From: Vibrio maritimus
GTDB taxonomy: Bacteria > Pseudomonadota > Gammaproteobacteria > Enterobacterales > Vibrionaceae
Direction of reading: 5' to 3'
DNA length: 64,000 bases
Assembly (NCBI GenBank): GCA_003263775.1
Contig: JYJJ01000079.1
Location: forward strand, 682,001 to 746,000
This document shows positions 36,798-46,186 of the stretch, piece by piece. A model generated the notes under the pieces. That model was given only the letters and a program-made list of their open reading frames with translations, was not told where the DNA came from and made no database searches. Both the position numbers and the translations under genes were made by a program. Position 1 is the first letter of the stretch; each line of letters opens with the position of its first letter.

Positions 36798-38378
36798 ATG
36801 CAAGATATCTCCACCTCAAGTCTTATCGACTTAACCGTTGGTCTCGCTAGCAGCAGCAACGATCAAGAACGTTTCGATTCACTGCTCAATACTATCAGGA
36901 AAACCATTCGCTGTGATTGTGTGGCTCTGCTTTCGCTGCAGGGAGACACGCTAGTACCATTGGCAATGCAAGGGCTCGCTCGTGATACATTAGGGCGACG
37001 CTTTGTCATTAATGAGCATCCACGTTTCGCCGAGATCTGCGCTGCCAACAGCCCTGTGATTTTTGATGCGGACAGTGAACTGCCCGATCCCTTTGACGGA
37101 CTATTGATTGACCATCACGGCGATCTACCCATGCACTCTTGCATGGGTCTTCCACTTATTTTTGGTGAAAAAATGTTGGGAGCCCTAACGCTGGATAGTT
37201 TGGAACCGAATGCCTTTCATAGCATTCCAACTCGAAATCTCGAGGTTCTGTCCGCTATCGCCGCCTCTACATTAAAAATGGCACTCACTTTCTCTCAACT
37301 TGAGTATCAAGCTAAGCAATCAAAGCAACTTCTTGAAGAGCTCAATGAGGAGGCTTGGGAGCGCGATGGAGGAGAAATGATCGGCAATAGCGAGCCAATG
37401 CGAGCGCTTAAATCTGATATTGAGATCGTCGCGCCCTCCGATTTCAACATTCTAATCCATGGTGAAACGGGCGTTGGCAAAGAGCTGGTTGCTCGTACGC
37501 TACATTACCAATCAACCCGTAGGCAGCAACCTTTAGTCTACGTGAACTGTGCGGCTATCCCAGAAAACCTCATTGAAAGCGAACTGTTTGGTCACGTTAA
37601 GGGGGCATTCACGGGCGCAGACAAAAACCGCTTGGGTAAGTTTGCACTCGCAGATGGTGGTACCCTGTTTCTCGATGAGATTGGCGAACTGCCACTGGCC
37701 GCGCAAAGTAAGCTGTTACGTGCATTGCAGAACAACGAGATCCAACCTGTTGGTAAAGATCAGATCCAGAAAATTAACGTCCGCGTACTCGCGGCAACCA
37801 ATCGTGACCTCAAGATAGAGGTGGAAAACGGAAAGTTTCGCGCTGACCTCTACCATCGCCTAAGCGTCTACCCTATTTCCGTTCCCCCGCTCAAAGAACG
37901 CCTCGGTGACGTTGAGCTGCTCACCGGCTTTTTCTTAGAGCAAGCGCGCAGAAAACTCGGGATCAGCCAGATAAAACTTAACCCTAATGTCGTTCCTCAT
38001 CTCAACCGATACGCATGGCCCGGTAATGTTCGCGAACTTGAACATGTCATCAACCGTGCGGCATTAAAGGCGAAAGCGCGCTCTATGGGGAAAACAGTAG
38101 TCACAGTCACCATCGATGACTGTGGACAGTTTGATGACGCGCTTCCACCATCAAATCAAACCAAGGCGTCTACAATTGAGCTTCCCAAGGAGAGTGCTGG
38201 AATACGAGAAGCTACTGAGGAATATCAACGAGCATTGATATCCAATGCGTTAGTCAGTGCCGACTACAACTGGGCTCAGGCTGCTCGGGAACTCAAAACG
38301 GATCGCGCTAACCTTATCCGATTGTCTAAGCGCTTAGGTCTTAGCGTCACCAAACGTCATAGTTTATCTAGGGAGTAA
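36798..38378 (+). CDS. norR: Nitric oxide-responsive sigma54 activator NorR
   Basis: A 526-aa regulator with three parts. The first is an N-terminal GAF sensor (about 15-175; the Cys in MHSCMGLPL is the likely iron ligand). The second is an AAA+ domain (about 195-425) with Walker A GETGVGKE, the sigma54-contacting loop GAFTGA, Walker B GGTLFLDEIGE and the arginine-finger region. The third is a C-terminal Fis-type helix-turn-helix (WAQAARELKTDRANLIRLSK). All key motifs are intact. The non-haem iron of the GAF domain binds NO and releases ATPase activity. It is transcribed divergently from its target hmp. Confidence 0.95.
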   Translation: MQDISTSSLIDLTVGLASSSNDQERFDSLLNTIRKTIRCDCVALLSLQGDTLVPLAMQGLARDTLGRRFVINEHPRFAEICAANSPVIFDADSELPDPFDGLLIDHHGDLPMHSCMGLPLIFGEKMLGALTLDSLEPNAFHSIPTRNLEVLSAIAASTLKMALTFSQLEYQAKQSKQLLEELNEEAWERDGGEMIGNSEPMRALKSDIEIVAPSDFNILIHGETGVGKELVARTLHYQSTRRQQPLVYVNCAAIPENLIESELFGHVKGAFTGADKNRLGKFALADGGTLFLDEIGELPLAAQSKLLRALQNNEIQPVGKDQIQKINVRVLAATNRDLKIEVENGKFRADLYHRLSVYPISVPPLKERLGDVELLTGFFLEQARRKLGISQIKLNPNVVPHLNRYAWPGNVRELEHVINRAALKAKARSMGKTVVTVTIDDCGQFDDALPPSNQTKASTIELPKESAGIREATEEYQRALISNALVSADYNWAQAARELKTDRANLIRLSKRLGLSVTKRHSLSRE

Positions 38379-38517
38379 ACGCCTTTAGCGAATGCGTCTA
38401 TCTAGAGACTAAACGTATCGGTAAAGTAAAAGAGGTGTTAAGATTTGGCGCTGTACGTGTTGGTAACAAAAACACGATAACAACAATAAGCTCAACAAAT
38501 TACAAAGAAAGGTAGTT

Positions 38518-38877
38518 ATGAAGTTCATCCGCATTATTTTAGGCAAAATCATTCTATTGCTGAACTTTGTGTTTTCACCACGAGGCGTTAAACGTAGTAG
38601 TGAAGCACAGCAACAAGCTGACGCTAAAGCATCGGCGATGCAGCTTTATCAATTCGAAGCTTGCCCATTTTGTGTCAAAGTCCGCCGTGAAATGAAACGC
38701 CAGTCTGTCAATATCGAGTTAAAAGACGCGAAAAACGATCCAGTTGCTAGAGAAGAGCTACTTAATGGCGGTGGCCGAGTGAAAGTGCCTTGTCTGAAAA
38801 TCATCGAAAACGGCGAAGAAACATGGATGTATGAGTCATCCGATATTGTGAGTTACCTGCAAAAAGAGTTTGCCTAG
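38518..38877 (+). CDS. Membrane-anchored glutaredoxin-like protein
   Basis: A 119-aa protein with an N-terminal hydrophobic anchor (about residues 5-20), a basic linker and a glutaredoxin domain. It has the redox-active CPFC motif (QLYQFEACPFCVKVRREMK), the cis-Pro in GRVKVPCLKII and a C-terminal DIVSYLQKEF helix. It probably reduces disulfides or glutathionylated thiols near the membrane. The ribosome-binding site AAAGG lies seven bases before the ATG. No operon partner is visible. Confidence 0.88.
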   Translation: MKFIRIILGKIILLLNFVFSPRGVKRSSEAQQQADAKASAMQLYQFEACPFCVKVRREMKRQSVNIELKDAKNDPVAREELLNGGGRVKVPCLKIIENGEETWMYESSDIVSYLQKEFA

Positions 38878-38962
38878 CAATATCAACAGTGATGGTTCTC
38901 TAGACTAACACCTAGTGCTAGAATGCGCACCCAACGTCTAAAGTAAAAATAAAGGTAAGACA

Positions 38963-39214
38963 ATGAATCCAATTATTGCCCTATTGAAAGAGAACAATAT
39001 TAGCGACGCACAAATCAATGATATTTTCGAGACGCTAACGCAAAACCCACTAGCGGCAATGGCTACCATCAGCCAACTGGGTCTGCCTCAAGACAAACTT
39101 CAACTATTGATGAACCAAGTGATGCAAAACCCAGCGCTTATCAAAGAAGCAGTGGAAGAGCTTGGTCTTGATTTTGCCAAAGTTGAAGCGGCGAAAGAGC
39201 AGCTAAACAAGTAA
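38963..39214 (+). CDS. DUF2999 family protein
   Basis: An 83-aa, all-helical small protein (LKENNISDAQINDIFETLTQ; NPLAAMATISQLGLPQDKLQ) of a family I associate with Vibrio and relatives (DUF2999). No signal peptide or metal motif is seen and the function is unknown. AAAGGTAAG precedes the ATG and a strong terminator follows, so it is monocistronic. Confidence 0.8.
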   Translation: MNPIIALLKENNISDAQINDIFETLTQNPLAAMATISQLGLPQDKLQLLMNQVMQNPALIKEAVEELGLDFAKVEAAKEQLNK

Positions 39215-39228
39215 TACCACAAACGTAT

Positions 39229-39265
39229 AAAAGCCGAGGTGACAGCAGTTCTCCTCGGCTTTTTT
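39229..39265 (+). terminator. Terminator after the DUF2999 gene
   Basis: AAAAGCCGAGG (39229-39239) pairs with CCTCGGCTTTT (from 39253) and is followed by further T. Confidence 0.88.
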
Positions 39266-39431
39266 GTACCTACCGTTTCTATTTAATGCAGACTCTCATA
39301 GCTAAGCACATCATGCCGATAACAAAACCCTCTCAATAGACCTTCTATTGGTAACTAGGGCGACTTCTCCATCCTAAGTTGCTAAAATCCGCACAGCCTT
39401 CAACAGTGACTCGTAAATAATTAAGTTTTCT

Positions 39432-40559
39432 ATGTATCAATTAACCGTAAATCTCGCCGACTTCCTTACTCAATACTGGCAAAAGCAGCCAACTATCATT
39501 AAAGGTGGTTTCGCCTCTTTCAACGATCCTATCTCGCCGGAAGAGCTTGCTGGGTTGTCGATGGAAGAAGAGATCGACTCTCGCTTTGTCTCCAACCTGG
39601 ATCAGAATTGGCATGCTGAGCACGGCCCGTTCACTGAACAAAAGTTCGCAGAGCTTGCAGATAGCCACTGGTCTTTGATTGTACAAGCCACCAATCACTG
39701 GCACGCCGGTGCAGCAGAGCTCGTCGAGCCGTTTAAAGCACTTCCTCAGTGGCTGTTTGATGATTTAATGGTGAGCTACTCCGTCCAAGGTGGCGGCGTG
39801 GGACCCCACATCGACCAATACGATGTTTTTATTGTTCAGGGGATGGGGAAACGTCATTGGCGCGTTGGCGCGAAAGATATCGGGCAATACAAAGAAACTA
39901 AGCGTCACGAAGCTCTGCGACAGATAGAGTCTTTTGATGCCATCATCGACGATGTGCTTGAGCCTGGCGATATTCTCTATATCCCACCTGGGTTCCCACA
40001 TGATGGTTACGCCCTAGAGCCATCACTCAGCTATTCCGTTGGCTTTCGCTCTCCGAAAGAACAAGAGCTTATCAGCAACTTCGCCGACTATGTGTTAGCT
40101 CACGACTATGGCGATAAGCATATGGATAAGCCAACTCTCGGTGCGACCGAGCACTTTGGTCAAATCAGTACCGATGACAAAGAAACGCTGACAAACATGT
40201 TGATGTCGGCACTGCAAGACGAATCGACCATCAAAGACTTTTTAGGTTGTATGCTCAGTCAATCACGTCATCAACTCAATATCATTGAACCGGAAGAGAA
40301 GTGGACCTCCGAGGATGTTGCTCAGCATCTCTCAAGCGGTGGTGCCATCTATAAGGTAGCGGGCTTGCGTGCTCTGTTACATGAGGAAGAACCGACCATG
40401 GTGTATATCAACGGTGAAGTGTTCAAGTTGCCAGAAGCACAAACTTGGCTAGCAAGAGCGCTCACAGATAGTGACGTTATTGTGGATATCGAGCCTAACT
40501 CTCACGTTGTACCGCTTCTGACTGAGCTCATCAACAAAGGTTATTGGTTCATCGACTAA
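39432..40559 (+). CDS. roxA: Ribosomal protein L16 arginine hydroxylase, RoxA/YcfD family
   Basis: A 375-aa Fe(II)/2-oxoglutarate dioxygenase of the JmjC-cupin type that hydroxylates an arginine of ribosomal protein L16. The N-terminus reads FLTQYWQKQPTIIKGGF, the usual family opening. The iron site is HxD in GGGVGPHIDQYDVFIVQG, with the distal His in GDILYIPPGFPHDGYAL. A winged-helix-like C-terminal domain follows (EDVAQHLSSGGAIYKVAG). The length is typical. A terminator shared with the convergent MFS gene lies just downstream. Confidence 0.9.
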   Translation: MYQLTVNLADFLTQYWQKQPTIIKGGFASFNDPISPEELAGLSMEEEIDSRFVSNLDQNWHAEHGPFTEQKFAELADSHWSLIVQATNHWHAGAAELVEPFKALPQWLFDDLMVSYSVQGGGVGPHIDQYDVFIVQGMGKRHWRVGAKDIGQYKETKRHEALRQIESFDAIIDDVLEPGDILYIPPGFPHDGYALEPSLSYSVGFRSPKEQELISNFADYVLAHDYGDKHMDKPTLGATEHFGQISTDDKETLTNMLMSALQDESTIKDFLGCMLSQSRHQLNIIEPEEKWTSEDVAQHLSSGGAIYKVAGLRALLHEEEPTMVYINGEVFKLPEAQTWLARALTDSDVIVDIEPNSHVVPLLTELINKGYWFID

Positions 40560-40562
40560 AAA

Positions 40563-40596
40563 CAAAAATGGCGTCCTAAATGGACGCATTTTTTCT
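40563..40596. terminator. Bidirectional terminator between roxA and MFS gene
   Basis: GCGTCC (40571-40576), loop TAAAT, GGACGC (40582-40587), with flanking A and T tracts. Confidence 0.82.
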
Positions 40597-40611
40597 TCTA
40601 CTTGGAGTAAA

Positions 40612-41783
40612 TTAATCTTTGATACGCGCAAGAGTAAATAGTGCAAAGGCGAGTGCCACTGCCGCCGCTAACGCAACAAAGCTAAACAGCTCGCCATACC
40701 AGCAACCTCACCCACAACACCACCCAGCGCTGTACCCGCAGCGTAACCGCCAGCGATAGCAAACAGCAAGAAACCTTGAGTCGCGGCAGGAGACAAAGTC
40801 GTAACCTTAGCAACAATTGCCGGCTTAACCATGTCGACCATAGACAAACACTGCATAAACAGTAGGTGCATCACAAGTGGCAGGTAGAAATATTCTGTAG
40901 AGCCAGTGACTAAGTTTGAAAGTACCGTGCCAACCACAATGTAGCCAACTAACCCCACGACCCAGACTTTGCCTGCCCCGAATTTTCCAAGTGCTCGACC
41001 AGCAATATCCAATGTTAATAGACTAATTACCGAAGAGATGGATAGCAGCAATGCCGTTGCTGACTTGTCAATGTTAAACAAGCTTTCAAATAGGTTAGGA
41101 CCTTGCGCGACTTGGTTAGAGCTTGCCAGCATTGCAATGAACACCGCCAACAGGAAAGTAACAAACGTTAGGTTCCAGCGCCCTTTTTCTTCGCTTTCAC
41201 CTTGTTGTGGTGTATCCGACACAATGCGCTGCGCTGCCACCTTGCCATCAATAGATACAATGATCATCGCAATAATCGAAAGCGCACCAACAATACCAAA
41301 GCTGAGCGTAGCACTGATACCTTCGGCTATGGCCAAAATGGCGCCCATGACAATCGCGCCAGCAAAAATACTTTGGTTCATGCGAGTTAAACGCAATGCC
41401 TCTTGTGCTTTATCAAAGCCTGCCGCCACGATAAAAGTCGGATTGACAGTCATGAGCGTGATAGAGCCAAGACCCACCAAGAATGTCGCAAGATACATCG
41501 CCCACGTAGTAGCTACGAAAGCGAACAGCGCCATGGCAAAGGCATAGAATACGAGTGATGCTTTTTGTGCTGCACTATGCAGCTTCAAGCGGTCGACCGT
41601 CGAACCAATAAGTGGTGCAATAAAACCACTTAATCCAACAAACGAAAGCGCCGCTCCCGTGTGTACCATAGAGCCTGTCACTTCAAGAATGTGACTAGGG
41701 ATTAAAAGCGGTAACGCGACAAGTTGGATTGCACCAAACATAAACGCAGCAGCATACCAAAACGAAAGACCGTGTTTTTGCAT
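40612..41783 (-). CDS. MFS transporter (one frameshift near the C-terminus)
   Basis: About 390 aa when repaired, with twelve hydrophobic segments of the major facilitator superfamily. The first is WYAAAFMFGAIQLVALPLL, and the loop between segments 2 and 3 is PLIGSTVDRLKLHSAAQK. The substrate is not evident. The frame breaks near 40699; one added base gives the final helix YGELFSFVALAAAVALAFAL ending ARIKD at 40612. It is convergent with roxA and divergent from yjiH. No specific drug or sugar signature is recognised. Confidence 0.82.
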
Positions 41784-42086
41784 AAGTTAGTGACCTGATT
41801 ATCTGATTTCTGTTGTCAGCCTATTCTTATTTGCTGCCAATAAGCAGTATCAAACCTGAATAATAGGTAACATACGTTGCTGGTTTCATGAACGTTTTTA
41901 ACTCGAATTAGCTAAATTAATCCAATCCATTAACAGAGCTATATCTATTTCACGCGCAATTTCACAGTTACATATTTTGTAATATTTAGTTTCCGTAAAA
42001 CAATCCTTCAGTTGATGCTGATCAGTATTTAAAAGCGTCGATATCCTCAGACTATGCATTCTGTTCCACTCTCAATAGGTTGTTCC
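41784..42086. other. Divergent intergenic region, MFS gene / yjiH
   Basis: About 300 AT-rich bases expected to hold both promoters. I see no gene and no operator I would defend. Confidence 0.4.
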
Positions 42087-42821
42087 ATGTCTGACTTAAC
42101 TAAAGAACGTAAAGTAACAATCGGAAGCTATATAGCCTTAGCTTTTGCGATTGTTTTCTTCTCTGGCTTACTCCAATCCAACGAATGGTATGGGGTATTT
42201 GATTTCACCACGCTCAACGGTGCATTTGGCCAAGTCGCCCACAACGTCACTGAAACTGAAAATGGCGTTCAAGCTGCAACCACCTCTTTTCGTGGTGTCG
42301 GTGGCAGTGGCGCACGTGACGGCTTCATTTTCGCATTAACTCTTATCCCAACCGTCATGTTCGCACTGGGCATGATCAATGTGCTTGAGCACTATGGTGC
42401 GCTGGATGCGGCTCGCAAATTGCTTTCTCCTCTTCTACGTCCGTTAATGGGTATTCCTGGCAACTCAGGCTTAGCATTAATTGCCTCATTGCAAAGTACC
42501 GATGCTGGTGCGGCTATGACGCGCCAGCTAAAAGACGAAGGCCACTTAACCAAACGCGAAACCGACGTTTTCACCATGTTCCAGTTCACCGCAGGTGCGG
42601 CGATTGTAAACTTCTTCTCGTCAGGTGCTGTGCTTTTCACATTAACGCTTATGGACGGCTCTCTTGCCGTGACATCTTCAATTGGTTTGGCAGTTGCCGT
42701 CATGTTCTTGTTTAAGTTCGTTGGCGCTAACCTTTTCCGTGTGTATTTGAACATCACTGAGGGCAAAGAAGATAAGACACCAAAACAAGACCAACCGAAC
42801 ACGCAGCAGGAGACCGCATAA
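42087..42821 (+). CDS. yjiH: YjiH family inner-membrane protein (nucleoside-recognition domain)
   Basis: About 244 aa from the ATG at 42087, which has AGG eight bases upstream; an earlier ATG at 42054 lacks this. Several membrane segments of the Gate/SpmA-like nucleoside-recognition family: IALAFAIVFFSGLLQSNEWY, LTLIPTVMFALGMINVLEHY, and the signature IPGNSGLALIASLQSTDAGA. It overlaps yjiG by one base (TAATG); the two normally act together as a membrane pair. Transported substrate unknown. Confidence 0.85.
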   Translation: MSDLTKERKVTIGSYIALAFAIVFFSGLLQSNEWYGVFDFTTLNGAFGQVAHNVTETENGVQAATTSFRGVGGSGARDGFIFALTLIPTVMFALGMINVLEHYGALDAARKLLSPLLRPLMGIPGNSGLALIASLQSTDAGAAMTRQLKDEGHLTKRETDVFTMFQFTAGAAIVNFFSSGAVLFTLTLMDGSLAVTSSIGLAVAVMFLFKFVGANLFRVYLNITEGKEDKTPKQDQPNTQQETA

Positions 42822-43288
42822 TGAGTGACGTAAAAGCGAAAAAACCAATGGTCACTGACATTTTCGTTGAAGGTGCAAAGAAAGGTTGGGTTATCGCAAC
42901 CACTTCAACCGTACCGAATGTCCTAATGGCATTTGTGATCATCAAAGCGCTACAAATTACAGGTGCTCTAGATGCTATGGGCGCCATTTTTGCTCCGGTC
43001 ATGGCTATTTTTGGCTTGCCGGGTGAAGCGGCGGCTGTACTTATTGGTGCTTGGATGTCGATGGGCGGCGCGGTTGGTGTGGTCATCACCCTGTTTGACC
43101 AAGGCATCTTAAATGGTACTCACATTGCTATCCTAGCACCAGCTATCTACCTGATGGGCTCTCAAATTCAATACATGGGTCGTATCATGGGTCCGATTGG
43201 TACTGAAGGACGTTACATTCCAGTGATGATTGCAATCTCTGTACTCAACGCCTTTGGCGCTATGTTCTTAATGAACATTTTGGTCTAG
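42821..43288 (+). CDS. yjiG: YjiG family inner-membrane protein (SpmB-like)
   Basis: A 155-aa membrane protein with about four hydrophobic segments (TTSTVPNVLMAFVIIKALQ; FAPVMAIFGLPGEAAAVLIG; SIGVLNAFGAMFL-like end) and the family motif MSMGGAVGVVITLFDQG. It starts on the last base of the yjiH stop, so it is translationally coupled, and a terminator follows. The function of the pair is not established. Confidence 0.85.
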   Translation: MSDVKAKKPMVTDIFVEGAKKGWVIATTSTVPNVLMAFVIIKALQITGALDAMGAIFAPVMAIFGLPGEAAAVLIGAWMSMGGAVGVVITLFDQGILNGTHIAILAPAIYLMGSQIQYMGRIMGPIGTEGRYIPVMIAISVLNAFGAMFLMNILV

Positions 43289-43312
43289 CAACGCCGCTAA
43301 TTTGAGCGCAAA

Positions 43313-43340
43313 AAAATGCCCATCATAGGATGGGCATTTT
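43313..43340. terminator. Bidirectional terminator, yjiG / chemoreceptor
   Basis: AAAATGCCCATC (43313-43324), loop ATAG, GATGGGCATTTT (43329-43340). Confidence 0.9.
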
Positions 43341-43353
43341 CTATTTTTAGCAG

Positions 43354-45349
43354 TTACACCTTAAAATTAGCGACTTGCTGATGAAGCTCTCCCACATTAG
43401 CTGTGACCTGCTCCGTCACTTCGTTGGCTGAGCGTGTTTGCCCCGCGACCGCACTAAGTGACTCATTGATGTCATTCACTAACCCTGAAATGGTTTGTGT
43501 CGCATTCGCCTGCTGCTCCGCGGTGGCCGCTAAGCTCGCCATTTGTGCGTTCACTAGTTCAACTTGTTCTGCTGACAATTGAATTCGGCTCAACGCCTCA
43601 TGGGTTTGTTCCATAGCATCGGACGCAATCGAGGTCCCCTCATTGATTTGCTCTTCCACTTTATTGGTTGAACTGCGAATAGCTTGCACAATGGCGTTAA
43701 TCTCAGTGGTTGACTCTGTTGTTCTGCTAGCAAGCATTCTCACCTCATCGGCAACCACGGCAAAACCTCGGCCTTGCTCTCCTGCTCGCGCCGCTTCTAT
43801 CGCCGCATTAAGCGCTAATAGATTGGTTTGCTCAGCCAAGCCTTCTATTACTTCGGTCACTTTACCAATGGCCTGACTCTCGTTGCTAAGCTTCGCGACG
43901 AGCTGCTGTGCAGTTTGAATCGCACTAACCAAATCCGTCATATTGCCGTGGTTTTCGGTAAGCATGGTTTCACCAGAGGCTAACTCTTGCTTAGCGTCTA
44001 CTAGAGCAGAAGAAGAAATCTGAACCTGGCTTGCGGTTTGCTCAGAGCCCACCGCTACTTCAGACAACGAATGACCGATGTTATCTAGGTTTGAAGACTG
44101 TAACTCAACTTGCTGCAAACTTTCGCGACTATGCTTAGTAAGGTCATCCATTTTTTCCTCAACAGCGCCCACACTCTGCGACACTTGCCCCACTAACTTC
44201 GACAGTGATTGGTTCATGCTGTTAATCGAGGTCATAAGGTCCGCCAATTCATCGCGGCCAGTTACCGTCAGTGGCGCACTCGACACATCACCTGCAGCGA
44301 TCAATTGCGCACGCTTAGCGATAAGCGACACGCGGCCACCAATTTGGCGTCCTAAGAAATGGGAAACGACAAAAGCAACACCAAGAACAACAACGCAGCT
44401 AAGCGCTAATATTGCCAGCAATGATTTCACACTAGAGCCGATACTATTTTCTGTCTCGCCTGCTTTTTGTTGAGCAAGTAGAACCACATTATCTAACTCA
44501 CTTTGAACGTTCTGAATTGCGGGTAGTAATTCAGATTCCATCAAGAAATTAGACTGGTTCCAGCTCGGGGATTGGCGCAGTTCAATCACTTGTTTTGCTA
44601 GCGGAAAATACAGACCTTTCATCTCATTAAACAGAGACCATAGCTTTCATCACTGCTACTGAGTAACTGTGTTTTGTAGCCGATTTGTTCGACAACTTTA
44701 GTGTGGGATTTCAAAAAGTCGTTGTACTTATCGAGGTAATCTTGGTTACCGTACTGAAGATAATCTCGCTGAGCAGAAAGTGCATTAGCAAGAGAATTGT
44801 AGGCATCGGCATAGAGTTTAAATAAGCGTTTGCGCTCACCTCCCGCCGCTCTACCAGCTTCGTCGTTGATAAGCCCCTGTATTTGGTCAAGAGCGACCTC
44901 GCTATTGGCGCCGCTTCATTGATAAATAGCGCATGCGCTGGAAGGTTGTCATGAGTTTGAGCAATCTCTAAGATTTTGTTCGCGGTCGCTTTGATCGATG
45001 CCCAGCGCTCACTGACTGCTAAGTAGGTTTGTTCAGGTAACAGTCCTTCTAGACTAACAAGCTGAATATCAACGTGATCAATGTGTTGCAGCACCTTGGC
45101 TTTTGAGGCTTCTACCTGCTCTTCCGAGCCCACCAGCAACATATGGCCTCTTAACTCAGAAACCGTCGTTTGCAATGACTGGCCAAGTTGGCGACTGGCA
45201 TCAACCGTTGGTAGGTCAAAACGTAACAGTGAATGTGTTTGTGTTTGCAGTCCATCAACGCTTCGATACACAAACAGAGATGAGACGATAAAAAGTACTG
45301 CAAGCGCCAGATAACTCATCCGAAGCTTACTCGATATCGAGAGTTTCAT
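43354..45349 (-). CDS. Methyl-accepting chemotaxis protein (two frameshifts)
   Basis: About 665 aa when repaired. It has an N-terminal membrane helix (MSYLALAVLFIVSSLFVYRS) and a helical periplasmic sensor domain. A second membrane helix (LLAILALSCVVVLGVAFVV), a HAMP domain and the cytoplasmic signalling hairpin follow, with its tip AEQTNLLALNAAIEAARAGE intact. Single-base deletions near 44899 (repair gives VALDQIQGLINDEAGRAAGG) and near 44640 (repair gives SLFNEMKGLYFPLA) split the sensor region. I use the ATG at 45349 because it starts directly before the first membrane helix. The ligand is unknown. It is divergent from the truncated lysR. Confidence 0.88.
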
Positions 45350-45503
45350 CCTTAAACCTCTATAAAATACAAACGAATTATCACTATATCGGTAAAATGG
45401 AAGAATTCTAAACATTTTGTTGATGTTTTTGTTACCTTTTTTTGCGATGTCATCGATTAGACTTTAAGATTGAATTGAAAAGCCGATATCACAAGGTGCC
45501 GTT

Positions 45504-46112
45504 ATGGCTAAAGATTTATTCGCCAATCTTGATTTAAACCTATTACGAACCTTTATCATCTTGAACCAAGAGCGCAACATGCGAAAAGCAGCAGAGCGCC
45601 TGTTTGTATCACAGCCAGCAGTGAGTAAAGCTCTGCAACGCCTACGTGATCATTTTGATGATGAGCTTTTCGTCAAAACCCATCATGGACTGCGCGCCAC
45701 CGAAAAAGCACACCAATTGGCGGATGCATTGAGTCCTGTTATGGATGACTTAGCCAGTGCAGTCAATCACTCTGCGGAATTTGACCCCGCGGAACTTGAT
45801 GTGACCTTAAAGATTGCTGTCTCTCCTTTTTTCCTCGCGGGGATTGCTAACCAACTTTTCAATGCTATTAGAGCGGAAGCACCTAATGTGCAAGTTCAGC
45901 TGCTCAATTGGAGTAAGTCTACGATTCAAGATATCGTCAACGATGATATTCATTTAGGCCTAAACTACACCATCAATCATGCGCCTAAGGAGATCATCCA
46001 AAAACACATTGTAGAAGATAGATTTAAAGGCTACTTGCGTACCGGACACCCCTACGACAAAGACTGCCTAAAACTAGGTAAAGGGCATGGGATTTTACTT
46101 GGTTCAACCTAA
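45504..46112 (+). pseudogene. LysR-family regulator, truncated at the C-terminus
   Basis: 202 aa instead of about 300. The winged helix-turn-helix is intact (NLLRTFIILNQERNMRKAAE; SQPAVSKALQRLRDHFDDEL). The effector-binding domain starts normally (DVTLKIAVSPFFLAGIANQL) but similarity stops near residue 190 (DKDCLKL), after which unrelated sequence reads to a stop. No other frame continues the protein, so this is not a simple frameshift; about 100 residues have been lost. The break lies just before the minus-strand beta-glucan locus, suggesting an insertion or deletion junction. The remaining protein could still bind DNA. Confidence 0.75.
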
Positions 46113-46139
46113 ATTTCCGTCAAGAGTTGAAACAACAAA

Positions 46140-46166
46140 GGGTCAAGCACCAATAGCACTTGACCC
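46140..46166 (-). terminator. Hairpin at the end of the beta-glucan locus
   Basis: GGGTCAAG (46140-46147) and CTTGACCC (46159-46166) form an 8-bp stem. On the minus strand it is followed by TTTGTTGTTTC. It lies 20 bp after the binding lipoprotein gene. Confidence 0.6.
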
Positions 46167-46186
46167 AAGAAGAACAGCGTTCACTG